Origin: Tepidisphaera sp.
GTDB lineage: Bacteria > Planctomycetota > Phycisphaerae > Phycisphaerales > UBA1924
DNA length: 64,000 nt
Assembly: GCA_016124375.1 (NCBI GenBank)
Contig: WGNV01000002.1
Span: forward strand, 248,001-312,000
Direction of reading: 5' to 3'
In this document: positions 54,148-62,771 of the stretch, one piece after another
Layout of the letters: each line of letters starts with the position of its first letter
Numbering within the stretch: position 1 is the first letter of the stretch
Translations under genes and position numbers: made by a program
The notes under the pieces: generated by a model
Databases searched by the model: none
What the model was told of the DNA's origin: nothing
Seen by the model: the letters and a program-made list of their open reading frames with translations, nothing else

Positions 54148-55584
54148 CTACTTGGCGACGAGTTCGCCGATGAACGCCGCGTGGCTGCGGGCGCCTTGAC
54201 GGAAGCAGTCGAGCTCGAACTTTTCGTTGGGGCTGTGCACGCGGTCGTCATCGAGGCCGAAGCCCATGAAGATCGTGTCGAGCTTGAGCACGTCCTTGAG
54301 CATCCCGGCCACCGGGATCGAGCCGCCGCTCTTGATGAGCGCCGGGGCCTTGCCCGTGGCCTTCTTGATGGCCCGGCTCGCGAACTCCAAGTGCGGCGAG
54401 TCGATCGGCACCGTCACGCCGAAGCCGCCGTGATGATCGTTGAGTTCCCAGCGGCAGCCCGGGGGCGTGTTGGCCTTGAGCCACTTGAAGAACAACTTGG
54501 TGATCTTCTTGGGGTCCTGATCGGCGACGAGGCGGAAGCTGACCTTGGCGGAGGCGTGAGCGGGGATGACGGTCTTGGCGCCCTTGCCGGTGTAGCCGCC
54601 CCAGATGCCGTTGATCTCGGCGGTGGGACGGCCCCACTCGCGTTCCATGGCGGAATAGCCAGCTTCGCCGATATCGCCATCTTTGCCGATGCCGATTTTC
54701 TTGAGAGCCGCGGCGGAGTTGAACTTGAGTTTCTTCCAGTTGTCGCGCTCTTTCTTGGCGAGCGGGATCACGTCGTCGTAGAAGCCCGGAATCGTGACGC
54801 GGCGCTTTTTATCGTGCAGTTGGCCAAGCACCCGGGCGAGTTCGGTGATGGGGTTGGGGCAGCGCCCGCCCCACAGGCCGCTGTGCAGGTCCTGGTTGGC
54901 CGCGTGCAGCGTGATCTCGGTGTACGCGAGGCCCCGCACGCCGTACGTGATCGCGGGCTTGCCCCGCCCGAGCATGCCGGTATCCGAAATAAGACACACC
55001 TCGCACTGCGACAGCAGGTCTTTATGAGCCCGTACGAAGGGTTCGAGATTGCCCGAGCCACACTCTTCTTCGCCTTCGATCATCACCGTCATGGGAGCGC
55101 CGCCGGCGGCGTGGCCGGTCAGTTCCTTCCACGCGCGGCAGGCTTCCAGGAACATCATCACCTGCCCCTTGTCGTCGACGGCGCCGCGCGCGACCACGCG
55201 CTCGCCCGGGCCACCGGGGATCGCGGGCTTGATCACCGGCTCGAAGGGCTTGCTCTCCCACAGGTCGAGCGGGTCGCAGGGCTGCACGTCGTAGTGCCCG
55301 TAAAAGAGCACGTGGGGCGATTTGTTGCCGGGGGCCGGGGCGATCGTCGCCAGCACGATCGGGTGCCCGCTGCCGATGCCGTCCTTGACTTCGCCCGTCT
55401 CGACGAGTTTGGCGTCGAAGCCCATGTCGGCGAGTTGCGCCCGGCACCATTCCGCGGCCTTGCGGCAATCTTCCTTGTACGCCGGGTCGGTGCTGATGCT
55501 GGCGATGCGCAACCAGTCCATCCAGCGATCAATCGAGGCCTTTTCGTTATTCGTGAGCCATTCAAACGCGGCGGGTACGGACAT
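54148..55584 (-). CDS. M20-family dipeptidase/carboxypeptidase
   Basis: The 478-aa di-zinc hydrolase has ligand motifs YGHYDVQP, ARGAVDDKGQ, EGEEECGSGN with the catalytic Glu, SDTGM, and the C-terminal DRVHSPNEKFELDC. A dimerisation domain (about 205-350) is inserted as in CNDP/PepV-like dipeptidases, with HSGLWGG at its start. AGGAG five bases before ATG supports the start. It probably cleaves dipeptides in the cytoplasm; substrates are unknown. Confidence 0.93.
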   Translation of the reverse strand: MSVPAAFEWLTNNEKASIDRWMDWLRIASISTDPAYKEDCRKAAEWCRAQLADMGFDAKLVETGEVKDGIGSGHPIVLATIAPAPGNKSPHVLFYGHYDVQPCDPLDLWESKPFEPVIKPAIPGGPGERVVARGAVDDKGQVMMFLEACRAWKELTGHAAGGAPMTVMIEGEEECGSGNLEPFVRAHKDLLSQCEVCLISDTGMLGRGKPAITYGVRGLAYTEITLHAANQDLHSGLWGGRCPNPITELARVLGQLHDKKRRVTIPGFYDDVIPLAKKERDNWKKLKFNSAAALKKIGIGKDGDIGEAGYSAMEREWGRPTAEINGIWGGYTGKGAKTVIPAHASAKVSFRLVADQDPKKITKLFFKWLKANTPPGCRWELNDHHGGFGVTVPIDSPHLEFASRAIKKATGKAPALIKSGGSIPVAGMLKDVLKLDTIFMGFGLDDDRVHSPNEKFELDCFRQGARSHAAFIGELVAK

Positions 55585-55669
55585 GGGTGCTCCTTGCGTC
55601 TCCGGCCTGGCCGGGGTCTGGAACGATAGCCGGGCTCAAAGTGACAACCCCTTCTAACCTTCGCCTCGC

Positions 55670-57082
55670 ATGTGGGTCGTCGGATGCATCATCCTCGCGT
55701 TGTCGCTGGTCCTGGCGGCGATCGACGTATTCGCCACGTCGCGCCTGCGCTTGCAGTCGCGGGCGTGGGATATCGCATGGGCGGCGTGGTACGCGGTGCT
55801 CGCGCTGGCCGCCGCGTGGTTGATTTTCAAGGGTTACGAAGAGCACTGGCCGGGCTTGGCCCGGGGCGGGCTGAGCGGGCGAGAGGCAGCGCTCCAGTTT
55901 CTTGCTGCGTTCGCCTGGCTGGTCGTGCTCGATGTCGACGGGGTGTACATCGTCTCGACCATCTTCGGGCACCTCGGGCTGCCCCCGGCGGCTCGGCGCG
56001 TCGTCCTGGCGTGGAGCGTGCCGGTTTCTCTGCTGGTGAGATGGGCGGCGATCGCGATCTCAGGGTCGCTGCTGCTGCTTGCGCCCTGGCTGAAGTTTCT
56101 GATGTCGGGCGTGCTCATTCTCGCGGCGCTGCGGATGTTGCTGGTGCCGCAGGATGCGGGCTCACCCGACCGCTACCTCGTCGTACGACTTCTAAAGCGC
56201 GTGGTGCCGGTGCGAGCGAGTGAGCACGCCGGCGCGATGATCACGCTGCGCGGGGGGCGACTGGCAGTCACGCCCCTGGTCGTCGCACTGGCCACGCTGA
56301 CCTCGGCGGACGTGTACCTCGCGATCGATTCTGTCCCGGCGGGTTTCGCGCTATCGCACGAGCCGGTGCTGCTGCTGGCGGCGACGGCGCTTGCGCTCCC
56401 CTGCCTGAGATCCCTGTACGCGGCCCTCGAAGTCAACCGGGGCTGGCTGCCCTGGGTCAAGGTCGGGCTCTCGGTGTCGCTGGGCTACGCCGCTTTCCTG
56501 ATCGCGGCCCCCGACAAGATTCGCCCCTCGACGCTGGCATCGCTGATGGTGCTCGGGGCGTCGCTGGCCTCGGGGCTTGTGCTGGCGCTGGCAGCAGGTC
56601 CGGGCGGCAAATCGGCCATCGGCCCCGGGGCGGAACGCTTCACCCGCGACACGCTCTCGACCGCCCGCAAGTCCATCGTGTTCGTCGTCGGCATGGCGAT
56701 GCTCATCCTGGGGCTCATCATGCTGCCAGGGCCGGGGCCGGGCATTCCCGTCACGTTCGCCGCCCTCGCGATCCTGGGCAATGAGTTTGCGTGGGCGCGG
56801 CGGCTCATGGAAAAATACCGGGATCGCGCGATGCGGGCGACCGAAATGACCGCGGCCGCCGCACGCAAGCGATTCAAACCTTGGATCCTCGTGCCGCTGA
56901 TCGGGGGCACGATCGCGGTGTTCCTGCTCGTCCCCCAGTATCTGCCGATCCCGATGCACGGGGCGATTCTGGGGGCGATTCCCACGGTGCTGGGTCAGAT
57001 GGCGTGGGGGTACATCGCGTTTTTCAGGAAACCTCCGGCGAATGCGGAGCCCTCTGCAACCCCACCCCCCGACGGGCAGTAA
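55670..57082 (+). CDS. TerC-family membrane protein fused to PGPGW-type domain
   Basis: This 470-aa protein has about ten membrane segments. The TerC part (1 to about 310) has LVVLDVDGVYIVSTIFGHLG in place of the usual Ser-Val-Asp-Asn motif, and ATLTSADVYLAIDSVPAGFAL matching the second TerC motif. The remainder (about 325-470) has MLILGLIMLPGPGPGIPVTFAALAILG, the Pro-Gly-rich motif of small PGPGW membrane proteins. TerC proteins handle metal ions, often Mn2+. The changed first motif and the fusion are unusual. It is followed by a lipoprotein gene after 32 nt. Confidence 0.78.
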   Translation: MWVVGCIILALSLVLAAIDVFATSRLRLQSRAWDIAWAAWYAVLALAAAWLIFKGYEEHWPGLARGGLSGREAALQFLAAFAWLVVLDVDGVYIVSTIFGHLGLPPAARRVVLAWSVPVSLLVRWAAIAISGSLLLLAPWLKFLMSGVLILAALRMLLVPQDAGSPDRYLVVRLLKRVVPVRASEHAGAMITLRGGRLAVTPLVVALATLTSADVYLAIDSVPAGFALSHEPVLLLAATALALPCLRSLYAALEVNRGWLPWVKVGLSVSLGYAAFLIAAPDKIRPSTLASLMVLGASLASGLVLALAAGPGGKSAIGPGAERFTRDTLSTARKSIVFVVGMAMLILGLIMLPGPGPGIPVTFAALAILGNEFAWARRLMEKYRDRAMRATEMTAAAARKRFKPWILVPLIGGTIAVFLLVPQYLPIPMHGAILGAIPTVLGQMAWGYIAFFRKPPANAEPSATPPPDGQ

Positions 57083-57114
57083 CCTTTCTTTGTCCGCTTC
57101 CAAGGGGGATTCTC

Positions 57115-57786
57115 ATGCGAACCGACACTCGCCCGTCCGGCTATTCCTCCCGTCGTCGCTCGCCCGCCGTCCCCGTGGCGTTCGTCGTGATGTTGCTGCT
57201 GGGCGGGCTTGCGCTGTCCGGGTGCCACAAGAATGACCCGCTGCTGGAAGCGGCGGCGCTGACCAACAGCGTCAGCGGCGGCCGCACTGCGGGTTCGGCC
57301 GCGCTGGTGAAGTCGTGGAAGGCGGGCGACCTCAAGCTTGACGCTGCCATGAATCTGGCGTTCGACTACCTCGAGTCCGCCAAGGACAATCGCCCGCTCA
57401 AGGGCACCACCGTGATCGTTCCTTCGGCCAACGCGACCAACTTTGCCGGAGCCGTGCTGGACGCGCTCGAGCAGGTGCAGAGTCAACTGCCACAGGCGGG
57501 TGAGTTCGAGATCTTCTGGATGCGGGTCGGAGGCCTGGCCTTCGCGGCTGCCGAAGAAGCCCACGCCGCCGGGCGCGTGGCCGAGGCTCGCACGCTGGTC
57601 TTCGCCGGGGGCAAGCGCTGGCAGAACGATGCCTACTGGCAGGGGCACAGCGCCCACGACGGGTTGGCCAGCGTCATCCTCGCCAAGAGCGGCGAGCGCG
57701 CCGAAGCGATCGCCCGCCTTCGCGACCGGGCGGACCTCAACGGCGTCGCCGCCGAGGTGTACGAAATGCTTCAGAAGGGGCAATAG
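57115..57786 (+). CDS. Lipoprotein of unknown function
   Basis: The 223-aa protein has an Arg-rich N-terminus, a hydrophobic segment and the lipobox LSGC with Cys 37. The mature part is mainly helical with Ala- and Leu-rich repeats reminiscent of tetratricopeptide arrangement (VGGLAFAAAEEAHAAGRVAEA, GLASVILAKSGERAEAIARL). AAGGGGG seven bases before ATG 57115 supports the start. It may be cotranscribed with the TerC-like gene. The function is not known. Confidence 0.78.
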   Translation: MRTDTRPSGYSSRRRSPAVPVAFVVMLLLGGLALSGCHKNDPLLEAAALTNSVSGGRTAGSAALVKSWKAGDLKLDAAMNLAFDYLESAKDNRPLKGTTVIVPSANATNFAGAVLDALEQVQSQLPQAGEFEIFWMRVGGLAFAAAEEAHAAGRVAEARTLVFAGGKRWQNDAYWQGHSAHDGLASVILAKSGERAEAIARLRDRADLNGVAAEVYEMLQKGQ

Positions 57787-57814
57787 CGCTGAGGACCGGA
57801 ATGGCCCGTCAGTA

Positions 57815-57833
57815 GCCCGACCGTGAGGGAGGG
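57815..57833 (+). repeat. 19-nt dispersed repeat, copy 2
   Basis: GCCCGACCGTGAGGGAGGG is identical to the complement of 20715-20733. Within it and the following bases, CGTGAGG pairs with CCTCACG around GAGGGTCA (57822-57843), making a hairpin between the lipoprotein and peroxiredoxin 3' ends. Confidence 0.75.
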
Positions 57834-57866
57834 TCACCTCACGCTCGGCCGCGTCGGATCCTCGCC

Positions 57867-58349
57867 TCACACCATCGCCAACACATCCTCCCACTTCATG
57901 GCATTGGTGGGCGGCCTCGCCTGCACGAACTTGACCTTTCCCTTGCCGTCTTCGCTCTTGCCGATCACGACCGTCCCGCGTTGGCCCACGTTGAGGTCGG
58001 CCCAATAAAGCCCATATCCCTTCACCACCTCGCGGTGCAGGTCGCTCAGCAGCGTGTGCTTGTAACCTTCCTTCTCGGCCCAGGCCTGGTTGGCGGCGAA
58101 GCTGTCGCAATCCACCCCCACCACCGTCGCACCCTTGCCGCTCCACTTGGCGAAGTCGTCGGAGATGCACTTCATCTCGGTGGAGCAGACACCGGTGAAC
58201 GCCAGCGGCACAAAGCAGAGCACCACATCGCCCTTCTTGACATGCTCGGCCAGGTTCCAGTCCTTGCGGTCCTGGGTCGTCAGGGTGAAGTCCGGGGCGA
58301 TCTCTCCCACGCTCAGGGGCGTGGTGCGGGCGGGCAGCGGATTGCGCAT
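57867..58349 (-). CDS. Peroxiredoxin (AhpC/TSA family)
   Basis: This 160-aa thiol peroxidase has the active-site motif VPLAFTGVCSTEMKC with peroxidatic Cys at 55 and another Cys at 61. APDFTLTTQD and a later ADLNVGQRGTVVIG are family features. It resembles AhpE-type peroxiredoxins. A second Cys in WVGVDCDS-like context (VVGVDCDSFAA) could be resolving. GGAG seven bases before ATG 58349 supports this start over the longer frame. It reduces peroxides in the cytoplasm. Confidence 0.91.
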   Translation of the reverse strand: MRNPLPARTTPLSVGEIAPDFTLTTQDRKDWNLAEHVKKGDVVLCFVPLAFTGVCSTEMKCISDDFAKWSGKGATVVGVDCDSFAANQAWAEKEGYKHTLLSDLHREVVKGYGLYWADLNVGQRGTVVIGKSEDGKGKVKFVQARPPTNAMKWEDVLAMV

Positions 58350-58497
58350 TGAGGTTCTCCGAATCGGGTGGCGGATTGTAAACTCCGCCGCGTGGAACAT
58401 CGCGGGCGGGCCCTTATGCTATTCACACAGCCGCGCCCGTCCGCCGCCATCGCTCGGCACGGATGCCGACGCCCGTCGCGGCTTTGGGGACCCCGCC

Positions 58498-59397
58498 ATG
58501 CCCACGACCACCCACAGCGCCAAAGGCTCCAGTGAGACCGTCGAATCGCGCTATGCCGAAGTGACGCAGCGCGTCGCCGAGGCCGCCAAGAGATCCGGCC
58601 GCCGCCCTTCGGACATCATTCTCTGCGCCGTCACCAAGCACGCGGATCCCGAGCAGATCCGAACCTTGCTGCACCTTGGCCATCGCGACTTCGGCGAAAA
58701 CCGCGTGCAAGTTCTCATGCAGCACGCGGCCATCGTCGAGGAGTACCTCTCGCGTCAGAAGATCGTCCCGAGCGCACGCAAGGTTTCGACCGACGACGCC
58801 TCCTTGTTCACCGACAGCAAGATCAACCTGAAGCCCGCCACCGGGCTTCCGGGAGGTTCGGACGGCGTGCGCTGGCACATGATCGGGCACCTGCAGCGCA
58901 ACAAGGCGCGCAAGGTCGTCGAGTTCACCCGCCTGATTCACTCCGTCGACTCGCTGCGTTTGGCGGAAGAACTGCAGGTCTTGGCGCTCAAGCGCGAGAA
59001 CCCCATCGAGGTGCTCCTGCAGGTCAACTGCTCGGGGGAATCGCAGAAGTTCGGCTGCCCGATCCCCGCGGCCATCCCCATGGCCGAGCAACTCGGCACC
59101 ATGATCAATGTGCGCCTGCGCGGGCTTATGACCATGGCCGCCGAAACCGCAGACCCTGAAGAGACGCGCTCGACGTTCCGGCGCTGCCGCGAACTCTTCG
59201 AGGAGATGTCGCGCATCGGCTTTGGCGAAAACGTGCCATTCAACATCCTGTCGATGGGCATGTCGGGCGACTACGAGGTTGCGATTTCCGAAGGCGCCAA
59301 CATCGTGCGCGTCGGAAGCGCCATCTTCGGTGACGCCAAGCCGGGCGTGGAGCATCCGGAACTGCCAGCGGAGGAGGGCGAAGAGCCCCAGGAGTAG
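58498..59397 (+). CDS. yggS: YggS/PROSC-family PLP-binding protein
   Basis: This is a 299-aa pyridoxal phosphate homeostasis protein. The PLP lysine is in LCAVTKHAD at 47. DFGENRVQ, WHMIGHLQRNKA, LLQVNCSGESQKFG, LRGLMTMAAE and LSMGMSGDYEVAISEGANIVRVG follow in family order. A roughly 40-residue insertion between GENRVQ and HMIGHLQ, and about 20 extra residues at each end, make it longer than the usual 230. The upstream frame overlaps the divergent peroxiredoxin, so ATG 58498 is preferred. Confidence 0.92.
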   Translation: MPTTTHSAKGSSETVESRYAEVTQRVAEAAKRSGRRPSDIILCAVTKHADPEQIRTLLHLGHRDFGENRVQVLMQHAAIVEEYLSRQKIVPSARKVSTDDASLFTDSKINLKPATGLPGGSDGVRWHMIGHLQRNKARKVVEFTRLIHSVDSLRLAEELQVLALKRENPIEVLLQVNCSGESQKFGCPIPAAIPMAEQLGTMINVRLRGLMTMAAETADPEETRSTFRRCRELFEEMSRIGFGENVPFNILSMGMSGDYEVAISEGANIVRVGSAIFGDAKPGVEHPELPAEEGEEPQE

Positions 59398-59404
59398 GCT
59401 CGGT

Positions 59405-60217
59405 CTACAGCTTCCGGTCCTTCCATGCGGAGAACTTTCCCCGCCACGCGTCGAGCACGCCGAAATCGAGCGGCACGCTGAGCACCCCAGGCTCCTCCCC
59501 CAGCTCGCCCAGCACTTCGCCCATCGGCGATAGCACCATGCTGCCCCCCGCGTAGTGGAGCCCGCCCGAGCCGGCCGGGTCGTCGCCCGCGCGGTTGCAG
59601 GCGATCACAAACGCCTGATTCTCGATCGCACGGGCGATCGAGAGCGCCCGCCAGTGGGCGTGGCGCACGCTGGGCCAGCAGGCGCCGATCGCGTACACCT
59701 CCGCCCCAAGGTCAAGCCCGCGCCGGAAGAGCTCGGGAAATCGAAGGTCATAGCAAATAACCGGGCACACCTTGATCTCGCGTCCGGGGTCCGCACGCCA
59801 GGGGTACACCATCACCCTGTCCCCTCCTGCGATCACCTCGGCCTCGCGCTGGAAAGGGTGAATTTTCGAGTACTCCCCCAGCGGGCGGGGTTGCTCCGGG
59901 GCATCGCCGCCGACCATGGTCATCACATTTCGGGCCTTTTCGCCGGCAGCGCCGTTCAGCGTTCGGCCGCCCTGAATGGTCACGCGCAACAGCCGCGCGA
60001 GGTCTTCGAGGAAACGCAGCGTCGCACCGCTCGCGTCCGAAGTGCGCTGCACATTGAAGGAAAACCCTGTCGAAAACATCTCTGGAAGGACCACCAGGTC
60101 GCCGGGCTTCACCGGCGCCCTCCCGAGCAGGTCCCGGACTCGGGCGAAGTTCGTCTCCGGGTCTTCCCACGCGATATCAACCTGCACGGCATGGACTTGC
60201 GGCGATTCGAATCCCAT
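59405..60217 (-). CDS. Carbon-nitrogen hydrolase (omega-amidase-like)
   Basis: The 270-aa enzyme has the nitrilase catalytic triad: Glu 46 in VLPEMFSTGF, Lys 118 in GEYSKIHPF and Cys 155 in VICYDLRFPE. The motifs match YafV/NIT2-type omega-amidases, which hydrolyse 2-oxoglutaramate and related amides, a repair and salvage role. The start MGFESPQVHAVQVDIAW fits the family. It converges with yggS, seven bases away. Confidence 0.9.
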   Translation of the reverse strand: MGFESPQVHAVQVDIAWEDPETNFARVRDLLGRAPVKPGDLVVLPEMFSTGFSFNVQRTSDASGATLRFLEDLARLLRVTIQGGRTLNGAAGEKARNVMTMVGGDAPEQPRPLGEYSKIHPFQREAEVIAGGDRVMVYPWRADPGREIKVCPVICYDLRFPELFRRGLDLGAEVYAIGACWPSVRHAHWRALSIARAIENQAFVIACNRAGDDPAGSGGLHYAGGSMVLSPMGEVLGELGEEPGVLSVPLDFGVLDAWRGKFSAWKDRKL

Positions 60218-60532
60218 ATTCCAGCGTAGCCGTCCTCAAAACGCCGAAAATACTCAGCAAGAATCCGCAAAACTCGCCGCCGATCCCGAACAAAGAGCGT
60301 CACGCCGCATCCAACCCCTGCGGGCCTCCGACTCTTCAATCAACGAACGAAAGTGCCCGCCATGCGTATCACCAACACGCCCGCTCCCACCTCAACCTCA
60401 GTCATGAACCCTCAATCACTCACATCTTCCTCAGGCTCTACCGGCTCCTGCGGGGCGGCGCTCGAAGCCGCTGACAGTTGGTGCGGAATCGAAGTCAAGG
60501 AGCAGTTTCCCGCGGGCGGCCAGGGAGGGCGC
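60218..60532. other. 315-nt intergenic region
   Basis: The region lies between the divergent amidase and Maf genes. The part near 60230-60300 is poorer in GC and contains GAATCCGCAAAACTCGCCGC, which resembles 43189-43215 upstream of hpnG in 18 of 27 positions. An open frame from 60353 joins the Maf gene but has no family sequence and lacks a ribosome site. No RNA gene or terminator is evident. Confidence 0.5.
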
Positions 60533-61195
60533 ATGTCCGAGCTCAATACCTCAGCTCTCGGCGCCAGTACTCCTCCGGCGCTGATGCTTGCGAGCCGCTC
60601 TCCCAGGCGCACCAGCCTGTTGAGCGAAGCCGGACTGGACCACCAGGCCGGCCACCCCGGGTTTGACGACGCGATGCTCGTACCGGGCCGGGTCGAGCCG
60701 GGCGTGTGGGTCGCCTCGCTGGCATATCTCAAGGCTTGGGCAAAGTGGCGTGAACTCCGCCGGGCGGGCGGCGGCACGGTGCCGCGCCTCGTCCTCGGCG
60801 CCGACACCGCATGCCTGGTCGATGGCGATCTCGTGGGCACCCCGACATCCCCCGAGGAAGCCCGGGGGATGATCGCCCGCATGGCCGGACGCCAGCACGA
60901 CGTGATCACCGGCGTGGCGCTCATCGAGACCGCGAGCGGGCAGCGCCACCTGTTCGTGGATCGCGCGACGGTCACGCTGGGGACCCTAAGCCCCGCCCAG
61001 ATCGACGAATACGTCGCATCCGGCGGCTGGAAGGGCAAGGCAGGTGCTTACAACCTTTCCGAACGTGTTGACGCCGGATGGCCGATCACATGGGAAGGCG
61101 ATCCCACAACGATTATGGGACTGCCCATGCGGGAGTTGAAGCGCCGCCTCGGCCCGCTGCTTTCGGATTTGGCGGGGTCTTCGGAGATCGGTTGA
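60533..61195 (+). CDS. maf: Maf-family nucleotide pyrophosphatase
   Basis: The 220-aa protein has the N-terminal Maf motif LMLASRSPRRTSLL and the later LVLGADTACLVDGDLVGTP, VITGVALIE and GGWKGKAGAYNL motifs. Maf proteins hydrolyse non-canonical or canonical nucleoside triphosphates and affect division in some bacteria. The start MSELNTSALG follows GGGAGG by about five bases. Its stop overlaps the start of the next gene (TGATG). Confidence 0.92.
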   Translation: MSELNTSALGASTPPALMLASRSPRRTSLLSEAGLDHQAGHPGFDDAMLVPGRVEPGVWVASLAYLKAWAKWRELRRAGGGTVPRLVLGADTACLVDGDLVGTPTSPEEARGMIARMAGRQHDVITGVALIETASGQRHLFVDRATVTLGTLSPAQIDEYVASGGWKGKAGAYNLSERVDAGWPITWEGDPTTIMGLPMRELKRRLGPLLSDLAGSSEIG

Positions 61196-61602
61196 TGTCC
61201 CTATCCACATTGGCCGCTGGCCTGGTGCCCTCATGGGCGGTCTTTCCGCTGGCGGTGCTGGCGATGCTGGTGGTTGCAGGGCACGTGCTGTGGCTGCCCC
61301 GGGCGGAGATGCCGGCCAGCCGACGTCGAATCCGCATCGCCAACGGGCTGCTGATGCTCTTCGCCCTGCCGCTGGCGGCATATGCGCTGGGCATTGCAGA
61401 CCCCTCGAACGACAAGCGCGGGTTCGTCATGGCGTGGATGCTGGTCTCGGGGATGGTCACGATCGTGCTGCTGGTGGCGCTGGTGGACCTGGCGAACACC
61501 TGGCGACTGCACCGTCGCGAACTTCGGGGGATGATTCTGGAGATGCGCAGCCGCCCGATGGCGAAGCCGGATCCCAAGCCCAGCGAATCACGCCCGATGT
61601 GA
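61195..61602 (+). CDS. Small membrane protein of unknown function
   Basis: This 135-aa protein has three membrane segments (about 10-33, 48-65 and 77-97) and a basic, Pro-rich cytoplasmic tail. The segment RIRIANGLLMLFALPLAAYALG precedes a conserved-looking PSNDKRGFVMAW. It overlaps the maf stop by one base, so it is translationally coupled. I do not recognise the family. Confidence 0.72.
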   Translation: MSLSTLAAGLVPSWAVFPLAVLAMLVVAGHVLWLPRAEMPASRRRIRIANGLLMLFALPLAAYALGIADPSNDKRGFVMAWMLVSGMVTIVLLVALVDLANTWRLHRRELRGMILEMRSRPMAKPDPKPSESRPM

Positions 61603-61618
61603 AAGTGGCCCGCGACGC

Positions 61619-61843
61619 TCACTCCGCGTCGTCCTCGGCCTTGGGCTCGACGAGCCCGGCGAGGCGTGCTTCGAGGGCGATGAGGCGCTGGGCCAGGGCC
61701 CGCACCGCGCGATCGACCTCGACCAACTGAGCCTTCAGGGATTCATCGGCGTGGTCCGCGAAGGCCGCGTGCTCCTGCAGCGTGCGCACCTGGTCCTGAA
61801 GCTGGTTCATCTGCCGGGGCAGGTCGGTCGCGTCGTCGGTCAT
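61619..61843 (-). CDS. SlyX-like coiled-coil protein
   Basis: This 74-aa protein starts at MTDDATDLPRQMNQL. Heptad-patterned QLQDQVRTLQEHAAFADHADESL and VDRAVRALAQRLIALEARL resemble SlyX, a small coiled-coil protein with no firm function. The short length makes the family call modest. It converges with the membrane protein gene. Confidence 0.65.
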   Translation of the reverse strand: MTDDATDLPRQMNQLQDQVRTLQEHAAFADHADESLKAQLVEVDRAVRALAQRLIALEARLAGLVEPKAEDDAE

Positions 61844-61932
61844 CGGGCCAACTGTACCGCGCGTGTCGATTGACGCGCGACGCACGGGCGATCGCCGCGA
61901 CTAGCATCGCGCCAACCCCGGAGGCCATGCCC

Positions 61933-62679
61933 ATGCCCCGCCGATTTGCAGCCGCGGCTTTTGTCGCCGGGCTCGCGCCCGCTCTGAACGTCGCCCACGC
62001 GCAGACCATGCGGCTGGTGGATATTGCCGACACCGGCGCCGCGCCCGAGATCGCCATCGTGCCGACCGGCTCGCAGCCGGCGCCTGCGGTCACGCCGACG
62101 CCAGCACCGGAATCGCACACCGAATCTCCGCTGTCGCCGATTTTTACGTCGGGCGAACCGCTCGGACAGCCGCAGGTTCTGGAGTCGCCCGCGCACGTTG
62201 ACTTTGCGTCGGCGGGATCGGACTGGTGGACCATCGGGGGCGGGGCGGCGGTCGGGCGCAACACGCACATCGACGGCAACGTGTACGGCGCGTGGAGCCA
62301 CTTCGTCGCGGATGACGTGGAGTTCGCGGCGGAGCTGGGCGCGTGGTACTACGACCAGGAGGGCGACGACGCGGCGGGGATCAACCCCAACGTCGTGTTT
62401 CGCTGGCACTTTGTGCACGAGCATGACTACACGATCTACGCCGACATCGGCATCGGCGTGCTGGTCGCGACCGACAACGTCCCGTACGACGGCACGTCGT
62501 TCGACTTCACGCCCCGCGCGGGCGTGGGCGCAACCTTCGCGCTGAATGACGCGGGCGATGAGCGTCTTGTCGTTGGCCTGCGCTGGGCGCACGTTTCAAA
62601 CGCGCGCATTCACGGGGACGACAACAACCCGGGCATCGACACCATCATGCTTTACAGCGGGTTTCAGTTTCCGTTCTAG
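61933..62679 (+). CDS. PagL-like outer-membrane acyl hydrolase
   Basis: The 248-aa protein starts at ATG 61933, eight bases after GGAGG; ATG 61927 is too close to that site. A signal peptide ends near AHAQ (about 24). A Pro/Thr-rich spacer leads to a barrel of aromatic-alternating strands (WWTIGGGAAVGRN, WYYDQEGDD) ending in Phe. GLRWAHVSNARIHGDDNNPG matches PagL's His-x-Ser-Asn active-site motif; PagL removes the 3-O acyl chain of lipid A. The catalytic acidic residue is not clearly placed. It suggests an outer membrane with lipid A or a related lipid. Confidence 0.78.
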   Translation: MPRRFAAAAFVAGLAPALNVAHAQTMRLVDIADTGAAPEIAIVPTGSQPAPAVTPTPAPESHTESPLSPIFTSGEPLGQPQVLESPAHVDFASAGSDWWTIGGGAAVGRNTHIDGNVYGAWSHFVADDVEFAAELGAWYYDQEGDDAAGINPNVVFRWHFVHEHDYTIYADIGIGVLVATDNVPYDGTSFDFTPRAGVGATFALNDAGDERLVVGLRWAHVSNARIHGDDNNPGIDTIMLYSGFQFPF

Positions 62680-62771
62680 GAACTCGCTCGGCCGCCGCCC
62701 CGATGCGCCGGACACCGTCCGCATGCGGCGTGGAAGCGGCTGACACCCGGCCTTGCGCCGCGGGCCCTTGC

